Source of the DNA: Euphorbia lathyris
Lineage: Eukaryota > Streptophyta > Magnoliopsida > Malpighiales > Euphorbiaceae
NCBI RefSeq assembly: GCF_963576675.1
Contig: NC_088911.1
Coordinates: forward strand, 82,985,256-83,049,255
DNA: 64,000 bases
Direction of reading: 5' to 3'
The translations under genes and the position numbers were made by a program. The notes under the pieces are model-generated. The model ran no database searches and was not told where the DNA came from. It worked only from the letters and a program-made list of their open reading frames with translations. Positions 11,388 through 24,199 of this stretch are shown in pieces (position 1 is the stretch's first letter; each line of letters opens with the position of its first letter).

Positions 11388-13246
11388 TGTTGAAAATTAG
11401 GCTAAGGTATAGCAGCAGAAATATAAAATTTTTAACCTATTTCCATTAACCCTAAGATCCGTTAATCGTTATTTCATATAAAGAGGGATAAGAAGAATTA
11501 CCTTTTGATGATCAATCTACCGTTGTTAATGAAGTGCCCACAACTCTTCTCCGAGTTCCCAAGCACGAAATAAAACACGGGAAGATTAAGTTAGAATCAA
11601 CCGTTGAATAGCAACCAAAATAAATTGCCTCTAATTAATCAACACAAGATCAAGGATAAAAGAAATAGATGAAATCAATTGATCGGAAGGAAGCCGTAGA
11701 GAAATCTCGTCCTCGAACTAGGGGTCGAATTTTCTCTCTCTTGCACTAGGGTGGATTTCGAAAATCTCTCTAGGGTTTTCACACTTGGATTTCGAAAATC
11801 CTAAGGGAGGGGGTATTTATAATCTCTTGTATCTAATCCCTAGTTAGATAGAATTAGGTTACTGAATAGGAATTCAATTCGGAATAGAATTCCTAATTAT
11901 TATCTCATTATATATCTAATATATTAAGGATAATAATAATAACCTTATTGGATAATAATAGGAGTATTATAATCTAATTAAAACTCCTAACTTATTTATC
12001 TCTTAATTAATTTAATTCATAATCCTAATCTAATTAGAATTAATAAAATCAAATTAATTATTCATGTATTTTACTACATGAATTTCGACCCCCCCTTTGG
12101 TCCATGGGCCTTATTGAGCTCAATTGGGCTTCCATCAATTAATTAACATCTATATCTCTTTTAGGTTCCAAGTCTTATGTGTGACCCATTAGGTTCTTAT
12201 TGCTTCTAGCCGCATGCAACGTTATTAAATAATTTTCAAAGAATTATATTTAATCTTTGCATAACGGAATGATGTACAGAGTATGTGATTAGCAAGTTCG
12301 TAATCATTCCCCCAGAGCCATAAGAAGACAGGTTGATTCTGTCGTTAATCTTTCCGTATTAGTTATAGTATAATTCGATCCTTTATCAACTACATCCTTG
12401 AACTGAATCTTATGACTATGGATGATGTCAAGTCACATATAGCGAGACGTTCGTTTTACTTGTACAGGCCGAGTCAACTCAAATAGATAGGTTAAGTGAA
12501 ATCTATATTTTAAGTCTTAAGCTATCACCTTGCAAGGATTTAGAGTCGAGTCTTCCACAAGCGATCCTTGGATGTATCTCCCATTTATTGGGAGTGATAA
12601 ATGCTCAATCCAATATATAATGATCCCGCAATCACTTCCTGTGATACCCAACATCTACTGTTCATACCCCAGAGTCATCTCTGTTAAGGATCGTGTTACA
12701 CCAGAGTCAAAGCATCACATTCCGTAATGCAGAATACCAATTAATATTCCTTTGAGTCTGAGGATTAGTTATACCTATTAATACCAATGAGATGAATAGG
12801 TGACAAGGATGAATCTACCCATCCTGTTATCTCAAATCGGATCCCCAATCCTAATGAACTACTTTTCATCAGATCCATGTAACTGTCCAGATATCTGTAT
12901 ATATGAAGCTTGTGAGATCAGCTTTCTGTCGGACAGAAGACATTGTTACATGCAAGTCTCAACAGTGATATATCAATCCTAAACATATCACTTGACTTGG
13001 GGTGGTTTTAAGCTTATCAGTTTATTATAAAGTTTTGTCTCACTTCATGCTTGTATGAACACTTTATAATCACTTTAAATAAACTTACGGATTTCCTTTT
13101 ATTAGACTTTATTTAGTGCTTAAAAGGGATTGCCTTTATATAGTTATAAAACATATATCTCATTAAAACAAATGATAAAAAGAACAATTCATTTACATTA
13201 AGTTTGTATCCTAGAACAATTGTCTATAGGACACTAAACCCCAACA
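11388..13246 (-). repeat. 5' LTR of Copia B
   Basis: An 1859-bp LTR matching 805-2643 along its length, with CCAACA at its upstream end and TGTTGA at the end next to the primer site. It keeps the AATAACCTTATTGGATAATA segment missing from the 3' LTR. Confidence 0.95.
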
Positions 13247-13251
13247 GAAGC

Positions 13252-14324
13252 TGGAACAAGCGTTTGGACGAAACCATAAAATAATTTGCTTGCATTTACA
13301 AGAAAGCAAGTGGGAGCTCTGTAGCATTTCTGATATTATATGTGGACGATATATTATTAATGGGAAATGACGTAGCTCTACTACAGTCGGTAAAGGTTTG
13401 GTTATCTGGTAACTTCTCAATGAAAGACCTCGTGAAGCAGCTTATATACTTGGTATAAAGATCTACAGAGATAGATCAAGAAGACTGCTTAGTCTTTCAC
13501 ATGCTACATAGATTGAAAAGGTGCTAAAGCGGTTTAGCATGCTTGAATCGAAACGAGGTAACTTACCCATGGTACATGGAGTAAAGTTAAACAATCATCA
13601 ATGTCCTAAAACCGATGATGATAAGAAGTGCATGGCTGTAGTCTCGTACGCCAGCGCAATCGGTTCGATTATGTATGCTATACTATGCACTAGACCTGAC
13701 GTAGCGTTCGCGTTATCTATAACGAGTCGTTACCAAGGAAATTCGGGAGACGAGCACTGGATTGACGTCAAAAACATTCTTAAGTACTTGAGAAGAACTA
13801 AAGATATGTTTCTAGTGTACGGAGAAGGGGATCTGAAAATAGAAGGATTTTCAGATGTAAGTCATCTCACAGATGAGAACGATTTTAAATCCCATTCAGG
13901 ATACCTGTTTATCCTAAATAGGAGCGCGGTCAGCTGGAAGAGTTCCAAGCAATGAAGCGTAGCTTTCTCTAGGACCGAGTCAGAGTATATCGCTGCTGCG
14001 GAAGCAGCAAAGGAAGCAGTTTGGATTAGAAAGTTCATTACTGAACTTGGTGTGGTGCCTGACATTGTAAATCCTATTACACTGTGCTGTGATAACAATG
14101 GAGCCATTGCGCAAGCAAAGGAACCACAGTCTCATAATGCATCCAAGCATTACCTTAAGGGATACCACATTATAAGAGAAATTGTGGGAAGAGGAGATGT
14201 GAGAATAGAAAGAGTACCTACAGAGGACAATGTTGCAGATCCGTTGAAAAAGCCCTTAACCCAGAAAGTACATGATCGTCATCTAACTTCTACTGGGATA
14301 AGTTATAGAAACAATTGGCTTTAG
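13252..14324 (+). pseudogene. Copia element A RT and RNase H, continuation
   Basis: Directly after the GAAGC duplication the reading WNKR resumes the RT of 1-804. It has YVDDILLMGND intact near 13340, but an in-frame TAA in the first 30 codons, a one-base loss near 13430 (SMKDL), a TAG near 13510 and a TGA near 13953 break it. RNase H runs to YRNNWL and a stop at 14324. Lesions differ from those of B, so the two copies decayed independently. Confidence 0.9.
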
Positions 14325-14338
14325 TCCAAGTGGGAGTA
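14325..14338 (+). other. Polypurine tract of Copia A
   Basis: TCCAAGTGGGAGTA precedes the LTR start TGTTGGGG at 14339. Confidence 0.85.
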
Positions 14339-16158
14339 TGTTGGGGTTCAGTGTCCTATAGACAATTGTTCTAGGATACAAACTTAATATAAATGAAGTG
14401 TTCTTTTATATCATTTGTTTTAATGAGATATATGTTTTACAACTATATAAAGGCAATCCCTTTTAAGCACTAAATAAAGTCTAATAAAAAGGAAATCCGT
14501 AAGTTTGTTTAAAAGTGATTATAAAGTGTTCATACAAGCATGAAGTGAGACGAAACTTTATAATAAACTAATAAACTTAAAACCACCCCAAGTCAAGCAA
14601 TATGTTTATCGCGGTTGAGACTTGCATGTAACAATGTCTTCTGTCCGATAGAAAGCTGATATCACAAGCTTCATATATATAGATATCTGGACAGTTACAT
14701 GGATCCGATGAAAAGTAGTTCATTAGGATTGGGGACCCGACTTGAGATAACAGGATGGGTAGATTCATCCTTGTCACATGTTCATCTCATTGGTATTAAT
14801 AGGTATAAATAATCCTCAGACTCAAAGGAATGTTAATTGGTATTCTGGATTATAGAATGTGACGCTTTGACTCTGTTGTAACACGATCCTTAACAGAGAT
14901 GACTCTGGGGTGTGAACAGCAGACGTTGGGTATCACAGGAAGTGATTGCGGGATCGTTATACATTGGATTGAGCATTTATCACTCCCGAAAAATGGGAGA
15001 TATGTCCATGGATCGCTTGTGGAAGACTCGACTCTAAATCCTTGCAAGGTGATAGCTTAAGATTGAAATGCGGAATTCTCTTAACCTATCTAATTGAAGT
15101 TGACTCGGCCTAGACAAGTAAAACGAACGTCTCGCTATATGTGAATTGACATTATCCATAGTCATAAGATTCAGTTCAAGGACGTAGTTGATAAAGGATC
15201 GAATTATACCGTAACTAATACGGAAAGGTCAACGACGGAATCAACCTGTCTTCTTATAGCTCTAGGGGAATGATTACGGACTTGCTAATCACATACTCTG
15301 TACATCATTCCGTTATGCAAAGATTAAATATAATTCTTTGAAAATTAGTTAATAAAGTTGCATACGGCTAGAAGCAATAAGAACCTAATGGGTCACACAT
15401 AAGACTTGGAACCCAAAAGAGAGACATATGCTAATTAATTGACGGAAGCCCAATTGAGCCCAATAAGGCCCAATTACCAAGGGGGGGGCGATTTTATGTA
15501 TGTTGAATACATAAATAATTAATTTGATTTTATCAAATCTTAATTAGATTAGGATTATGAATTAAATTAATTAAAGGATAAATAAGTTAAGAGTTTTAAT
15601 TAGATTAAAATTACTCCTATTATTATCCAATAAGGTTATTATTATTATCTTTTATATTTAGATATATTAATAGATAATAATTAAGAATTCTATTCCGAAT
15701 TGAATTCCTATTCAGTAACCTAATTCTATCTAACTAGGGATTGGATACAAGAGAGATTATAAATACCCCCTATGTGATTTTCGAAATTCACGATTGATTC
15801 CAGGAGAGAGAATTCAAACCCCCTTAGCCGAGGACGAGATTTCACCACTTCCATCCGTTCAATTGATTTTCATCTCTTTCTCTTTATACTTGATCTTGTG
15901 TTGATTAATTAGAGACAATCTACTTTGATTGTTATAAACGGTTGATTCTAACTTGATCTTCCTTTGTTTTGTTTTGTGCTCGGGAACTCGAAGTAAGAGT
16001 TGTGGGCACTTCGTTTGCAACGGTAGATAGAACATCTAAAAGGTATTTCTTCTTATCCCTCTTTGTATGAAATAACGATTAACGGATCTTAGGGTTAATG
16101 GAAATAGGTTAAAATTTTTATATTTCCGTTGCTATACGTTAGCCTATTTTCCTTCACA
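14339..16158 (+). repeat. 3' LTR of Copia A
   Basis: An 1820-bp LTR starting TGTTGGGGTTCAG and ending CCTTCACA, inverted relative to the two B LTRs and clearly more diverged from them than they are from each other. The 5' LTR and target duplication partner of A lie left of the window. Confidence 0.93.
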
Positions 16159-17369
16159 AAACACGTGAAATTCATCCATAAATCACCCTAAACACCAATG
16201 AAGATCAGAATTAAGGTCTTAAAAAGAAGTTGGGAGAGAGAGAAACACATAAAATCATTTGAAAGTCAGTAAAAGTGAGTGAAATCCTTGATTTTCCTTA
16301 CTGATTCTCCGGGTAAACACCCAATTCCACAACCTCATCCTTTTGAGAAGCAAGGAAATGGATTAAATCAATCATTCGAGATCAATTATGCCCGGTTTAA
16401 ATACAGATTCATCAATTTAGGGTTCCATTTTCGGGTTTCAATTGCAGTCCTATTCATCTATGTTCGTGAGTCTACCTCCACGCAAAGCCGAATTATAGCA
16501 CCAAAGGTAACACTCTTAAGGGTTTAAAAGCATTCCATTAACTACACAAATTTTGTTTAATTCGTTTCGTTTCACTATAGTTTCAGAGCTAGTAGTGGTG
16601 TTCGATCGACACTGCTGTAGAATTACAGAATTCTATATTCGTCTATTTTTTCCAGGCTGAGTTTATAATTTCCTGTTTCGATAAATTTACATTCAATTAG
16701 GCGTAAATAGGCGTATAAATGCTCAAACACATAAAATGAGATTAAATACAGGTTAAAGGGTATTTTGGGAATACATGTTAAATATGTTAGAATAGGTATG
16801 TAAATCACGGATTGAATGCATGTTGATGTGATTGGACAATATGATCTGAATGAGTCCTACTTGATCGAGTCTGGCATCATCGATAAATCCAAAAGACGGG
16901 TCCTAATGTCCCACAACTAATATTTATCTGTCTTGCAGGTTTAATAGCTTTAGTTCTTAGGACTAGACTGATTGTATAAGTTTTTTTTTGCAATTTTGAA
17001 ATGTAATCTATTATTCAGTATTCATTTATCACTTTTGTGTACCGAATGATTTTAAACTGAAAAATGAATTAGATTATATAATGATATTCTAACAGAAGTC
17101 AAGTCTATATATTTATTGATCAAACTCTTTAATCATTTAATTCACGAACCTAACTCTGAAGAGATAGCATAGTGCGAGACCATATGTCATCTAATTTATA
17201 TGTTCTCGGATATTAATCACAGGTGGCGATTCTGACATATCAAATTAGCCTAAAACATGATAAAAAAAGAGGTAAGTAATGCATGCACAAGAAGGGACAC
17301 GCCAAACATCGTCCTTAAAAAATGTTAAGTGACGGTGTATTATAAAAACAAATCTTTCCAAGTAAAAGG
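16159..17369. other. Intergenic, no gene recognised
   Basis: AT-rich sequence, the original target of element A. A short open frame at 16279-16527 shows no family resemblance that I recognise. I see no repeats or clear transposon ends. Confidence 0.5.
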
Positions 17370-17700
17370 ACCGGCCGCTCACAACAGTTACATGGATTGA
17401 TATGAAAAAGTACATATACATTAAAGATCCAACATGAGATCCCGTATGGATAATCTTTCTAGTGCCATTGGTTGTGATAGTAGGTATAGATTATCTTCAT
17501 ACTTAAATAATCATCATTATGATCTTGGATTATGAATTATGATACTTTGCGTTTGTTTCTTATACACTTGAGAAAGTTGTATCTTAGACAATGATTGGGT
17601 ATCACATGAAGTAATTGCAAAATAATTGAATGATAAATTAAATATTCATGACTCTCAAAAGATGAGAGATATATCTCATGCCTCTTGTGCATGGCCGGTC
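17370..17700 (+). repeat. Degraded relative of the Copia A/B LTR
   Basis: Strings such as CAGTTACATGGATTGATATG, ATCACATGAAGTAATTGCAAA and CTCAAAAGATGAGAGATATA match, in order and in the same orientation, the middle of the element A LTR (14690-15020), with many changes. No coding sequence accompanies it. Confidence 0.65.
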
Positions 17701-18067
17701 ATAACAATTTACAGGCTATAGACGAAATAACAGATAAGGACCCCTTTAATAATAAAAAAATTGTACGTAAAAAAAATTTAAAATATATTTCAATATACAA
17801 TAAACAAAAAAGTATTTCATTAATAATTGTACGGTATGTATTATTACGTAAACTAAATACATTTGTTTATCCAAAATAAAAAAATGTATTTCACAATTTC
17901 TTTAAATTAACTGGTAATATATATTGAAAAAATTAATTGGACCTTCTTTAAGTCTAAAATATTAATTATTTAGGTTATTTAAAGTCTAAATAATTTTAAT
18001 ATATGTGTAATTTTTTAAGCAGAAACTAATAAAACATATATATATATATATAAACCAAAATAATACA

Positions 18068-18278
18068 GGGTAAATTACACTCATGGCTACTGAACTATAT
18101 CTATTTTCACATTGTGGCCACCGAACTTCAATTCTTCCCGGTATGGTCATTGAACTTTATACTTTGTTACACCAGTGGTCACTGTTACCGTTGACCACCA
18201 TTTTTCCACCTTTGACTTCCATTTTAACCGGATGTCTCTCTCCTTCTCCCTTCCTCAATTATTTTATACCCATTTTAC

Positions 18279-18314
<36 letters not shown>

Positions 18315-19264
18315 TCTTCTACTTCCAACCTCATCACCATTTATTATTACTTAACACCTAATTTAGCATCCAAATACATATTTTTATATATATCTCAAGG
18401 AAACTCTATTTTAACCTTTTTGTATTGGCTTAATATATTTTATTTTAATTAAAAACTATATTAAAAAACAAGAGGAATAAAAAAAACACAAACACAAAAA
18501 TAAAAAAAAAGACATTTTTTAAGACCGAGCCTGTGAAAAACCCAGTTTCCGGCCATTATCTTATCCTACTTCTTCTTTTGTTCTTGTCGGCAACCGTCTC
18601 TATCGCAGACTTAACAATAATCCTTCTCACCTGTCGATTTTCTCTCATCTCTCTTAGTCGGCGAACGAAGATTTTTATGAAAAAAAAATTGAAGTGGACA
18701 GATTAATTAACAGGAAGAAAAGGAAAAAAGTGAGTGGAAGGAGGGAGACACGGAGGATGAGGAGAGGAAAAAAGGGTTGCGGAGCGGAGTTGTCACTACC
18801 GACCTAACAGAGGAGAGGCGTTGTTGTTGCCGCCTCACGAACTGACCGGAGAAGGAAATACAGACCACTGGATTTGAACTCCGGTCACCGCCTCTCACTC
18901 CCCTTGCTGGACACCGTTGTGACCATAGTTCGCCGGAAACCGTATCTTCGTCGCCAAATCAGAAACTGATTTTCTGAAACTGATTTCTGAAACTCGCATA
19001 TAAAAATGGGTAAAATGTGTTTGATGACCTGGGAGAGGGGTTGAAGATGAAGGGTGAAATGGAAATTTTAGGATTCAGAAGGGTGAAAGGAGAGAGTCAG
19101 CCGGTTAAATGGGGAGTCAACGGTTGAAAAACGCTGGTCAACGGTCACAGTGGCCATCGGTGTTAAAAAGTGTAAAGTTCAATGGCCATATCAGGAAGTA
19201 ATGAAGTTCAGTGGCCACAATATTAAAATGGGTACAGTTCAGTGGCCATGGGTGTAATTTACCC
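18068..19264. mobile_element. Non-autonomous MULE-type element with long terminal inverted repeats
   Basis: Ends are GGGTAAATTACACTCATGGC and GCCATGGGTGTAATTTACCC; the inverted repeats continue imperfectly for over 100 bp (TGGCCACTGAACT repeated in each arm). It is flanked by a perfect 10-bp duplication AAATAATACA (18058-18067, 19265-19274), in the 9-11-bp range of Mutator-like elements. No transposase is visible. An AT dinucleotide run lies at 18283-18312. Related, smaller or degraded copies are at 53342-53808 and about 50395-50765. Confidence 0.85.
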
Positions 19265-19274
19265 AAATAATACA

Positions 19275-20136
19275 TATATAGTATACACAATTATTCTCAA
19301 TAAGATGTTTATTATGTGCAAGGCACGTGAAACAAATGAAACTACATTAAGTGGTCAAAAAACTCTATTAAACTTATGATCATAAAATTCAAGAAAAATT
19401 GTGTTTTGCCCAATTTATAAATACATTGACGTGATTTTAAAGGTTTGTAAATAGAGACGTGTAGTATGTTTTGTTTACAAAACAAATTATCTTAAATGAC
19501 ATTGTTAAATTCTTATTACAAACCAAAGACATTTTTATCTTAAAAAACTATATATCTACCTATCGATAAAACACAGTCCCCCCAAAACACCGCTCCCTAA
19601 TCAAAATCGTATAGCGGATATTTTGCATTTTTTTTTACTAATTTTACAATTTATGAACTAATTGATACTTAAGTTCATTTTACACGACTACAATTTGATT
19701 TGGGGTATGTGTTTCGTCAATATGGTAAATGTAATTTTTTTAAAAGATAAAAAATTTCTCGATTACCATCAAAACGTGATGGTGTAATTTCAAATACTTT
19801 GTTTTATAAAAAAAAAAAAATATACCATAAACCTTTATTACAAACTTTTAAACAATATACCCATATTTATAGATAAGACAAACCATATATATATATATAC
19901 AAAATTTATGATCATGAAATTTGTAATCACAAATTTTTTTACCACTAAGATTAAGTCCCCTAGTTCCATAAAGGATTTCACTTATTAAGCTCGGGGTCTT
20001 TTACTAAATTTTTATGGATCATTAATATTCAATAGAATTTTATATTAAAAAATATAAAAATAAATAGATAGATTAGAAGGGTGTTTTTTCAAAAAAAATT
20101 AGAACTGTGTCAATTTTTCATAGTTAAATAAATATA
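19275..20136. other. AT-rich intergenic, nothing recognised
   Basis: Low-complexity AT-rich DNA with scattered A and T runs and a short TATA repeat near 19888. No coding or element ends seen. Confidence 0.5.
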
Positions 20137-20437
20137 GGGAAAATTACACAGAAATTCGTCTTTTAGAAACTATTTACAACTATGTCAAGTCATAATTCTG
20201 TATTATGTGAAATTAGTAAAATCAGTACTTTTAATATATTTTAAGGATTAAAATTTATAAATTAGAAGTCTAGAATATATTTTTTAGGGTTTATGATTTA
20301 TGAATTGGAGTCTATAATTTTTAAATTATAGTGTAAAATTATAATATATAGAGAATAATGACACATTAAGGATTAAGTTTGGTGATATGATTTAGTTGTA
20401 ATTTTGTAGTTAATTATGATATTCATGTAATTGACCC
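20137..20437. mobile_element. Small MITE-like inverted-repeat element
   Basis: Left end GGGAAAATTACACAGAAATT and right end ATATTCATGTAATTGACCC are imperfect inverted repeats about 300 bp apart. The flanks share TAAATAT. The ends resemble the GGGTAAATTACAC group, so a diverged MULE-type MITE is likely. Confidence 0.45.
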
Positions 20438-20819
20438 TTAAATATATACACTTGATATAATGAAATGGTAAAAATTGAATCTTATTACATTATATTTATT
20501 TTTTCAATTTTAAACTAATATAATAAGAGCGTAAGTGTAGATGTACTACTTGGTCAGCCTTATTTGCGGGCCTGCTTAGGCCCATTAGTTTCTACAATTT
20601 GGTTTATAAGCTTGTGTACGAAGTGATTTTGAACTGTGTAATATCAACCAAACGCAGTGTGCCTTTTCTCTTTTTGAAATATTTCATGTAGAGATGTGAA
20701 GGAAGAAATTATTTTGCAATGCATATCTACTTTTGGTAGATACTTTAATAATAATAAAATGATAGGAGGCAATAAAGAAAAATAATAATAATGAGAATCT
20801 CCATGGGCCTGAACTCAGA

Positions 20820-20992
20820 AAGAAAAAGATGCTAATAATATTCCCCTCCATATTCGGATTCTCAATCTCTGCTCATTTCTAGCATCTGCTTATTTTGTTA
20901 CTTAATAATCTCCTTCCTTATACTACATCTCAACATTCATCTTCCTCGGATCGGATTTCTCTGTCACCTTCCATACCATACCAGAGGCACAG
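20820..20992 (+). other. Possible non-coding leader exon, plus strand
   Basis: A CT-rich stretch typical of plant 5' leaders (CTCATTTCTAGCATC, CATCTTCCTCGGATC) ends AGAGGCACAG followed by a donor-like GTAACT. No plus-strand coding exon follows before 24 kb, and the region lies about 400 bp beyond the stop codon of the minus-strand BTB gene, so it could belong to an antisense or displaced transcript. Purely inferential. Confidence 0.25.
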
Positions 20993-21398
20993 GTAACTTC
21001 ATTTCATTTCCCAGATACATACTGTCATTTCTCTCTTTTCTTTTTTTCTTTGATTTTGCATATCTCCATTAACGATATCTTTTCATGAATTTGATTTATT
21101 CCTAATATCACTTTATGATTTGTGTTTCTGATTGTTTCCTTAGGAACCAGATTTTGCTTCATTTTCAGATCCTAATCATTCTCAAAATACATAATTCAAA
21201 TAACAAGAAACATTTCATTCAATCAAGCATCCATAAGAATATCACTTCTAGTTCATGAAAATCAAATATGTACATCATGATAACAAATTCCTTTCAGCTT
21301 AAAGAATTCTTTTAATTCCAACAAATAAATGCACACTAATCTTTCTAACAATCCACTTCCGGATTTTGTAAAATTCAATCAACTTTAACAACAATACT

Positions 21399-23228
21399 TC
21401 AGAATCCTTTCCAGGCATTAAGAACTTCATGGAAAACTTCAGCTATCAAATCCCTGTCAGCACATTGCATAAACACATTGAAATCATCCCGAATATCAAA
21501 TATCTTACTGAACTTCACCAAATATCTCATGCAGCTCGTCTTCAGTTTCGGTAACTGATACAAGGATGCACTTTGTAGCCTCTCAAGCACATTCTTTGTA
21601 TCAATATCCTCCAAAAGACTCTCATGACATGCCTCCTTCAAGTCATCCATATCGTACTTATCGGCTGCTCCGAGAAGTGCGAGACGGTGGGTCAGAAAAT
21701 CCTCATGTTGGATGCTTCCGTAAATGTAATTCAGAAATGTGTGACAGGCTTCAATTGACATATCAGAGATATTTATGGTAGACAGTTCTTTTTCTTTCAA
21801 GTCATGAGCAAACATGCTGCGGAAAACAGGTGATCTTGCAGCAAGAACAGCACGATGGGCTCCGATGCTTCCATTGGAAGCATTGATCGTAATGTCCGTA
21901 TGGATGCTTTCGGATAACATTCGACTAAAGGATGAAAGAGCTGTAGCATTTGATCGCTTTTTTGCAACTCCTTCAGCCCAGATGGAGCAAGGTTCTCCGC
22001 CCTGTATATATTTATAGATTGAATCCCATACGTTAAAATTGAGGTAAAGAACTCTTCCAATTATTAGATTTTCCAATCATGCTAGATTTCAATATAGTAA
22101 AGTGAAATTAACAACACTAATCGGGTTTTCTATATATGTAGGTAAATAAACAGGACCATCATATTCAGTAGTCTTTTTGAGGAAAAGTATAATAATTCTT
22201 CTGCATCAGCCTAATGGCCAGAGAAGCAAGATGGGGAAGTTAGAGCATACGTCTGGAGATGGTGTCTTTAAATCGAGAAACTCAATGTCGATGATGAATT
22301 TTCCTGTAAGTGGAACCTCAATTTGCCAAACAAAATCCTCACTATTCTTGAGCTGCTTATCTGTTATCTCTGCAGGCACATAAAAACAGAATTATATAAC
22401 ATAAAATTGACAGTTCAAACAATCAACATACATGACAGAAATCTTGATTAGAGATGATTAAGAAAATATAGAAGGCAATTCTTATTTCTCGGGTGAAATT
22501 GGATCAACACTCCAATTCAAATAACCACAGGTACCCATAACAGAGTAGGAGAGCCCCAAGTTAGGCCTAAGTTCAACTTAAGAGTCCCCTAATTGAAGAA
22601 TCACTTTGATTTAGCTATAGACTAATCATAATTAGTGTACAATAAAGATGATGTAATCCTTCCAAATGAAAGAATTCATAGAATTGAGAAATGGAAATGT
22701 AAGATAGTAGTTACCTGGGTGAGTGAAGGCCTTTCGATCTCCAACAGAAGAAACAACTCGAATAATGAAAGATGCAATTGGGGGAGTGCCTCTAGTGAGG
22801 TTGGATATCTCTGGGAACAATTTAACAAATAGCAACCTGCTCTTCTCCACCGATATATGCCTTTTTTAGTCCAATCCAAATACACACAGAGTCAGTTAAC
22901 AAAAGAGAAACAAACTAGGCAACAATACAAAACTCATTCTAGGATATTTTTAGCAAAGAAACAAAATTTGTCAGAAACTGAACAATATTATTATGCCCAT
23001 CCTGTTTATGAATTAGACCATAACTGATATCTTATCTACATCCAATAAAATACAAAAAACGCAGTTGATGATAATATTGATGAAATAGAAAAAGAAGAAA
23101 GGATCTGACCAATTCCAGTTGCCGATCTTGAAAGGATCGGATTTGCGGTAGGTACAGGAAGCAAGATTGTCTATCCTCCATTGAGCGAGACGACACGTAG
23201 TTTCAACTTTATAAGCAGAATCGCTCAT
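21399..23228 (-). CDS. BTB/POZ domain protein, At1g55760-like (four exons)
   Basis: Exons on the minus strand are 23228-23110, 22860-22715, 22369-22251 and 22001-21399; all introns are GT-AG and phases agree, giving 328 residues. The N-terminal half (MSDSAYKVETTCRLAQWRID, CTYRKSDPFKIGNWNW) is the MATH-like region of this family; the BTB domain starts near residue 160 (SIHTDITINASNGSIGAHRA, RSPVFRSMF, YIYGSIQHEDF), and the protein ends EVFHEVLNAWKGF. Length and order match the Arabidopsis protein from memory. BTB proteins of this type usually act as substrate adaptors of CUL3 ubiquitin ligases or in protein-protein contacts; the exact partner is not evident from sequence. The start at 23228 is the first ATG and matches the family N-terminus. 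No lesions seen; this is a real host gene. Confidence 0.93.
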
Positions 23229-24199
23229 CCTAGCGAAAGCGAGTGCCCCAGTGATTTCATTGATGCAATCGAATATCCTCCCGTCCAGAAAATAAGCACT
23301 TGCCTTGCCCAGGTTTATTAATTTTTCTAACCCACATGAAAATTATCCCCCCAACCCAACCCACTATTCTTCTCTTATTCTTCTTCTTCTTTCACCTTCT
23401 CATCATCATCATCACTCCCACTCCTACTCTCGAAATGAATAAATTTATTGTTTATGCGCAAGAGAATCAATCAATATAAATATAAATATGAAATCTCTGG
23501 TTTGTTTAAAAAGGTTTCCGGCACGCAAGGGCAGTGGTGTTCTCTTTCGTTTACGCCATTGATAGTGAAATACGAAGAGAGAGAGAAAAGGGTGATGATT
23601 TGGTGAGGGTTTGTTGGCTTACAGTGCACTTAAAGGAAGGAAATAGGGTGAAAGCATAGATTGTCTTAATTAAAGATTGTTTCTAATACATTAATGGAGA
23701 CAGGCATATGTGTGTGTACGTGTTTGGGAGGAAAAGAATTCCCCTTTTTCCTTTTTTCTATTTTGTTTTGTAAAAATGGGTGCTTTGACGCAAAGTATCT
23801 TATTCTTACTTATTTCCAAGCTTAACTCAATGTTTCACTTCCAATTTTAATTCAACCAATTGGATTGCTTTTCATTCCTTCATAACGCACTAGACCAAGA
23901 CTTCTTTATCTATAAAACCGGATTAAAATACCTAAAAGGTTATTTGGGATAATATTAGAGACTCTTTATAATCAAATGCTTAAAATAACCTATTCCAACA
24001 ATATTATCACACTGTAACAAAGACAATGAAATGGATTCTTCTATTACAAATCCCTTCAAATTATTTATCCAATTACGACTTAAAATGCACTGTAATCGGG
24101 CTCATTATGATACCTTAGATACTATAAGAGTGGTAAGAATTCGTGCATTTTATAGAGATTTTTAAAATGATAGGACAATAGATTCATGTCTCGTCTCTT
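23229..24199 (-). other. Upstream region of the BTB gene
   Basis: The first 200 bp upstream of the ATG contain a GA-rich run on the minus strand (complement of TTCTTCTTCTTTCACC and CATCATCATCATCACTCC at 23380-23420), typical of a plant 5' leader. Beyond about 23640 the sequence is AT-rich with no further feature recognised. Confidence 0.5.

Larger units (their letters stand above)
805..13246 (-). mobile_element. Complete but inactive Ty1/Copia retrotransposon B, nested in element A
   Basis: A minus-strand Copia element about 12.4 kb long, of which 3.1 kb is a later insertion. Visible parts in transcription order: 5' LTR 13246-11388, primer site 11386-11375, leader with GC-rich hairpins, gag from 9552, integrase from 8670, solo-LTR insertion 7763-4621, integrase C-terminus, RT and RNase H, polypurine tract 2657-2644, 3' LTR 2643-805. 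The 5-bp target duplication GAAGC is at 800-804 and 13247-13251. LTR ends are TGTTGG/CCAACA-like. The first 81 bases at the outer LTR ends differ at four positions by eye, and the 3' LTR lacks a segment of about 19 bp (near 1350) that the 5' LTR keeps, so it is not a very recent insertion. Several coding lesions make it non-autonomous. Confidence 0.95.
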
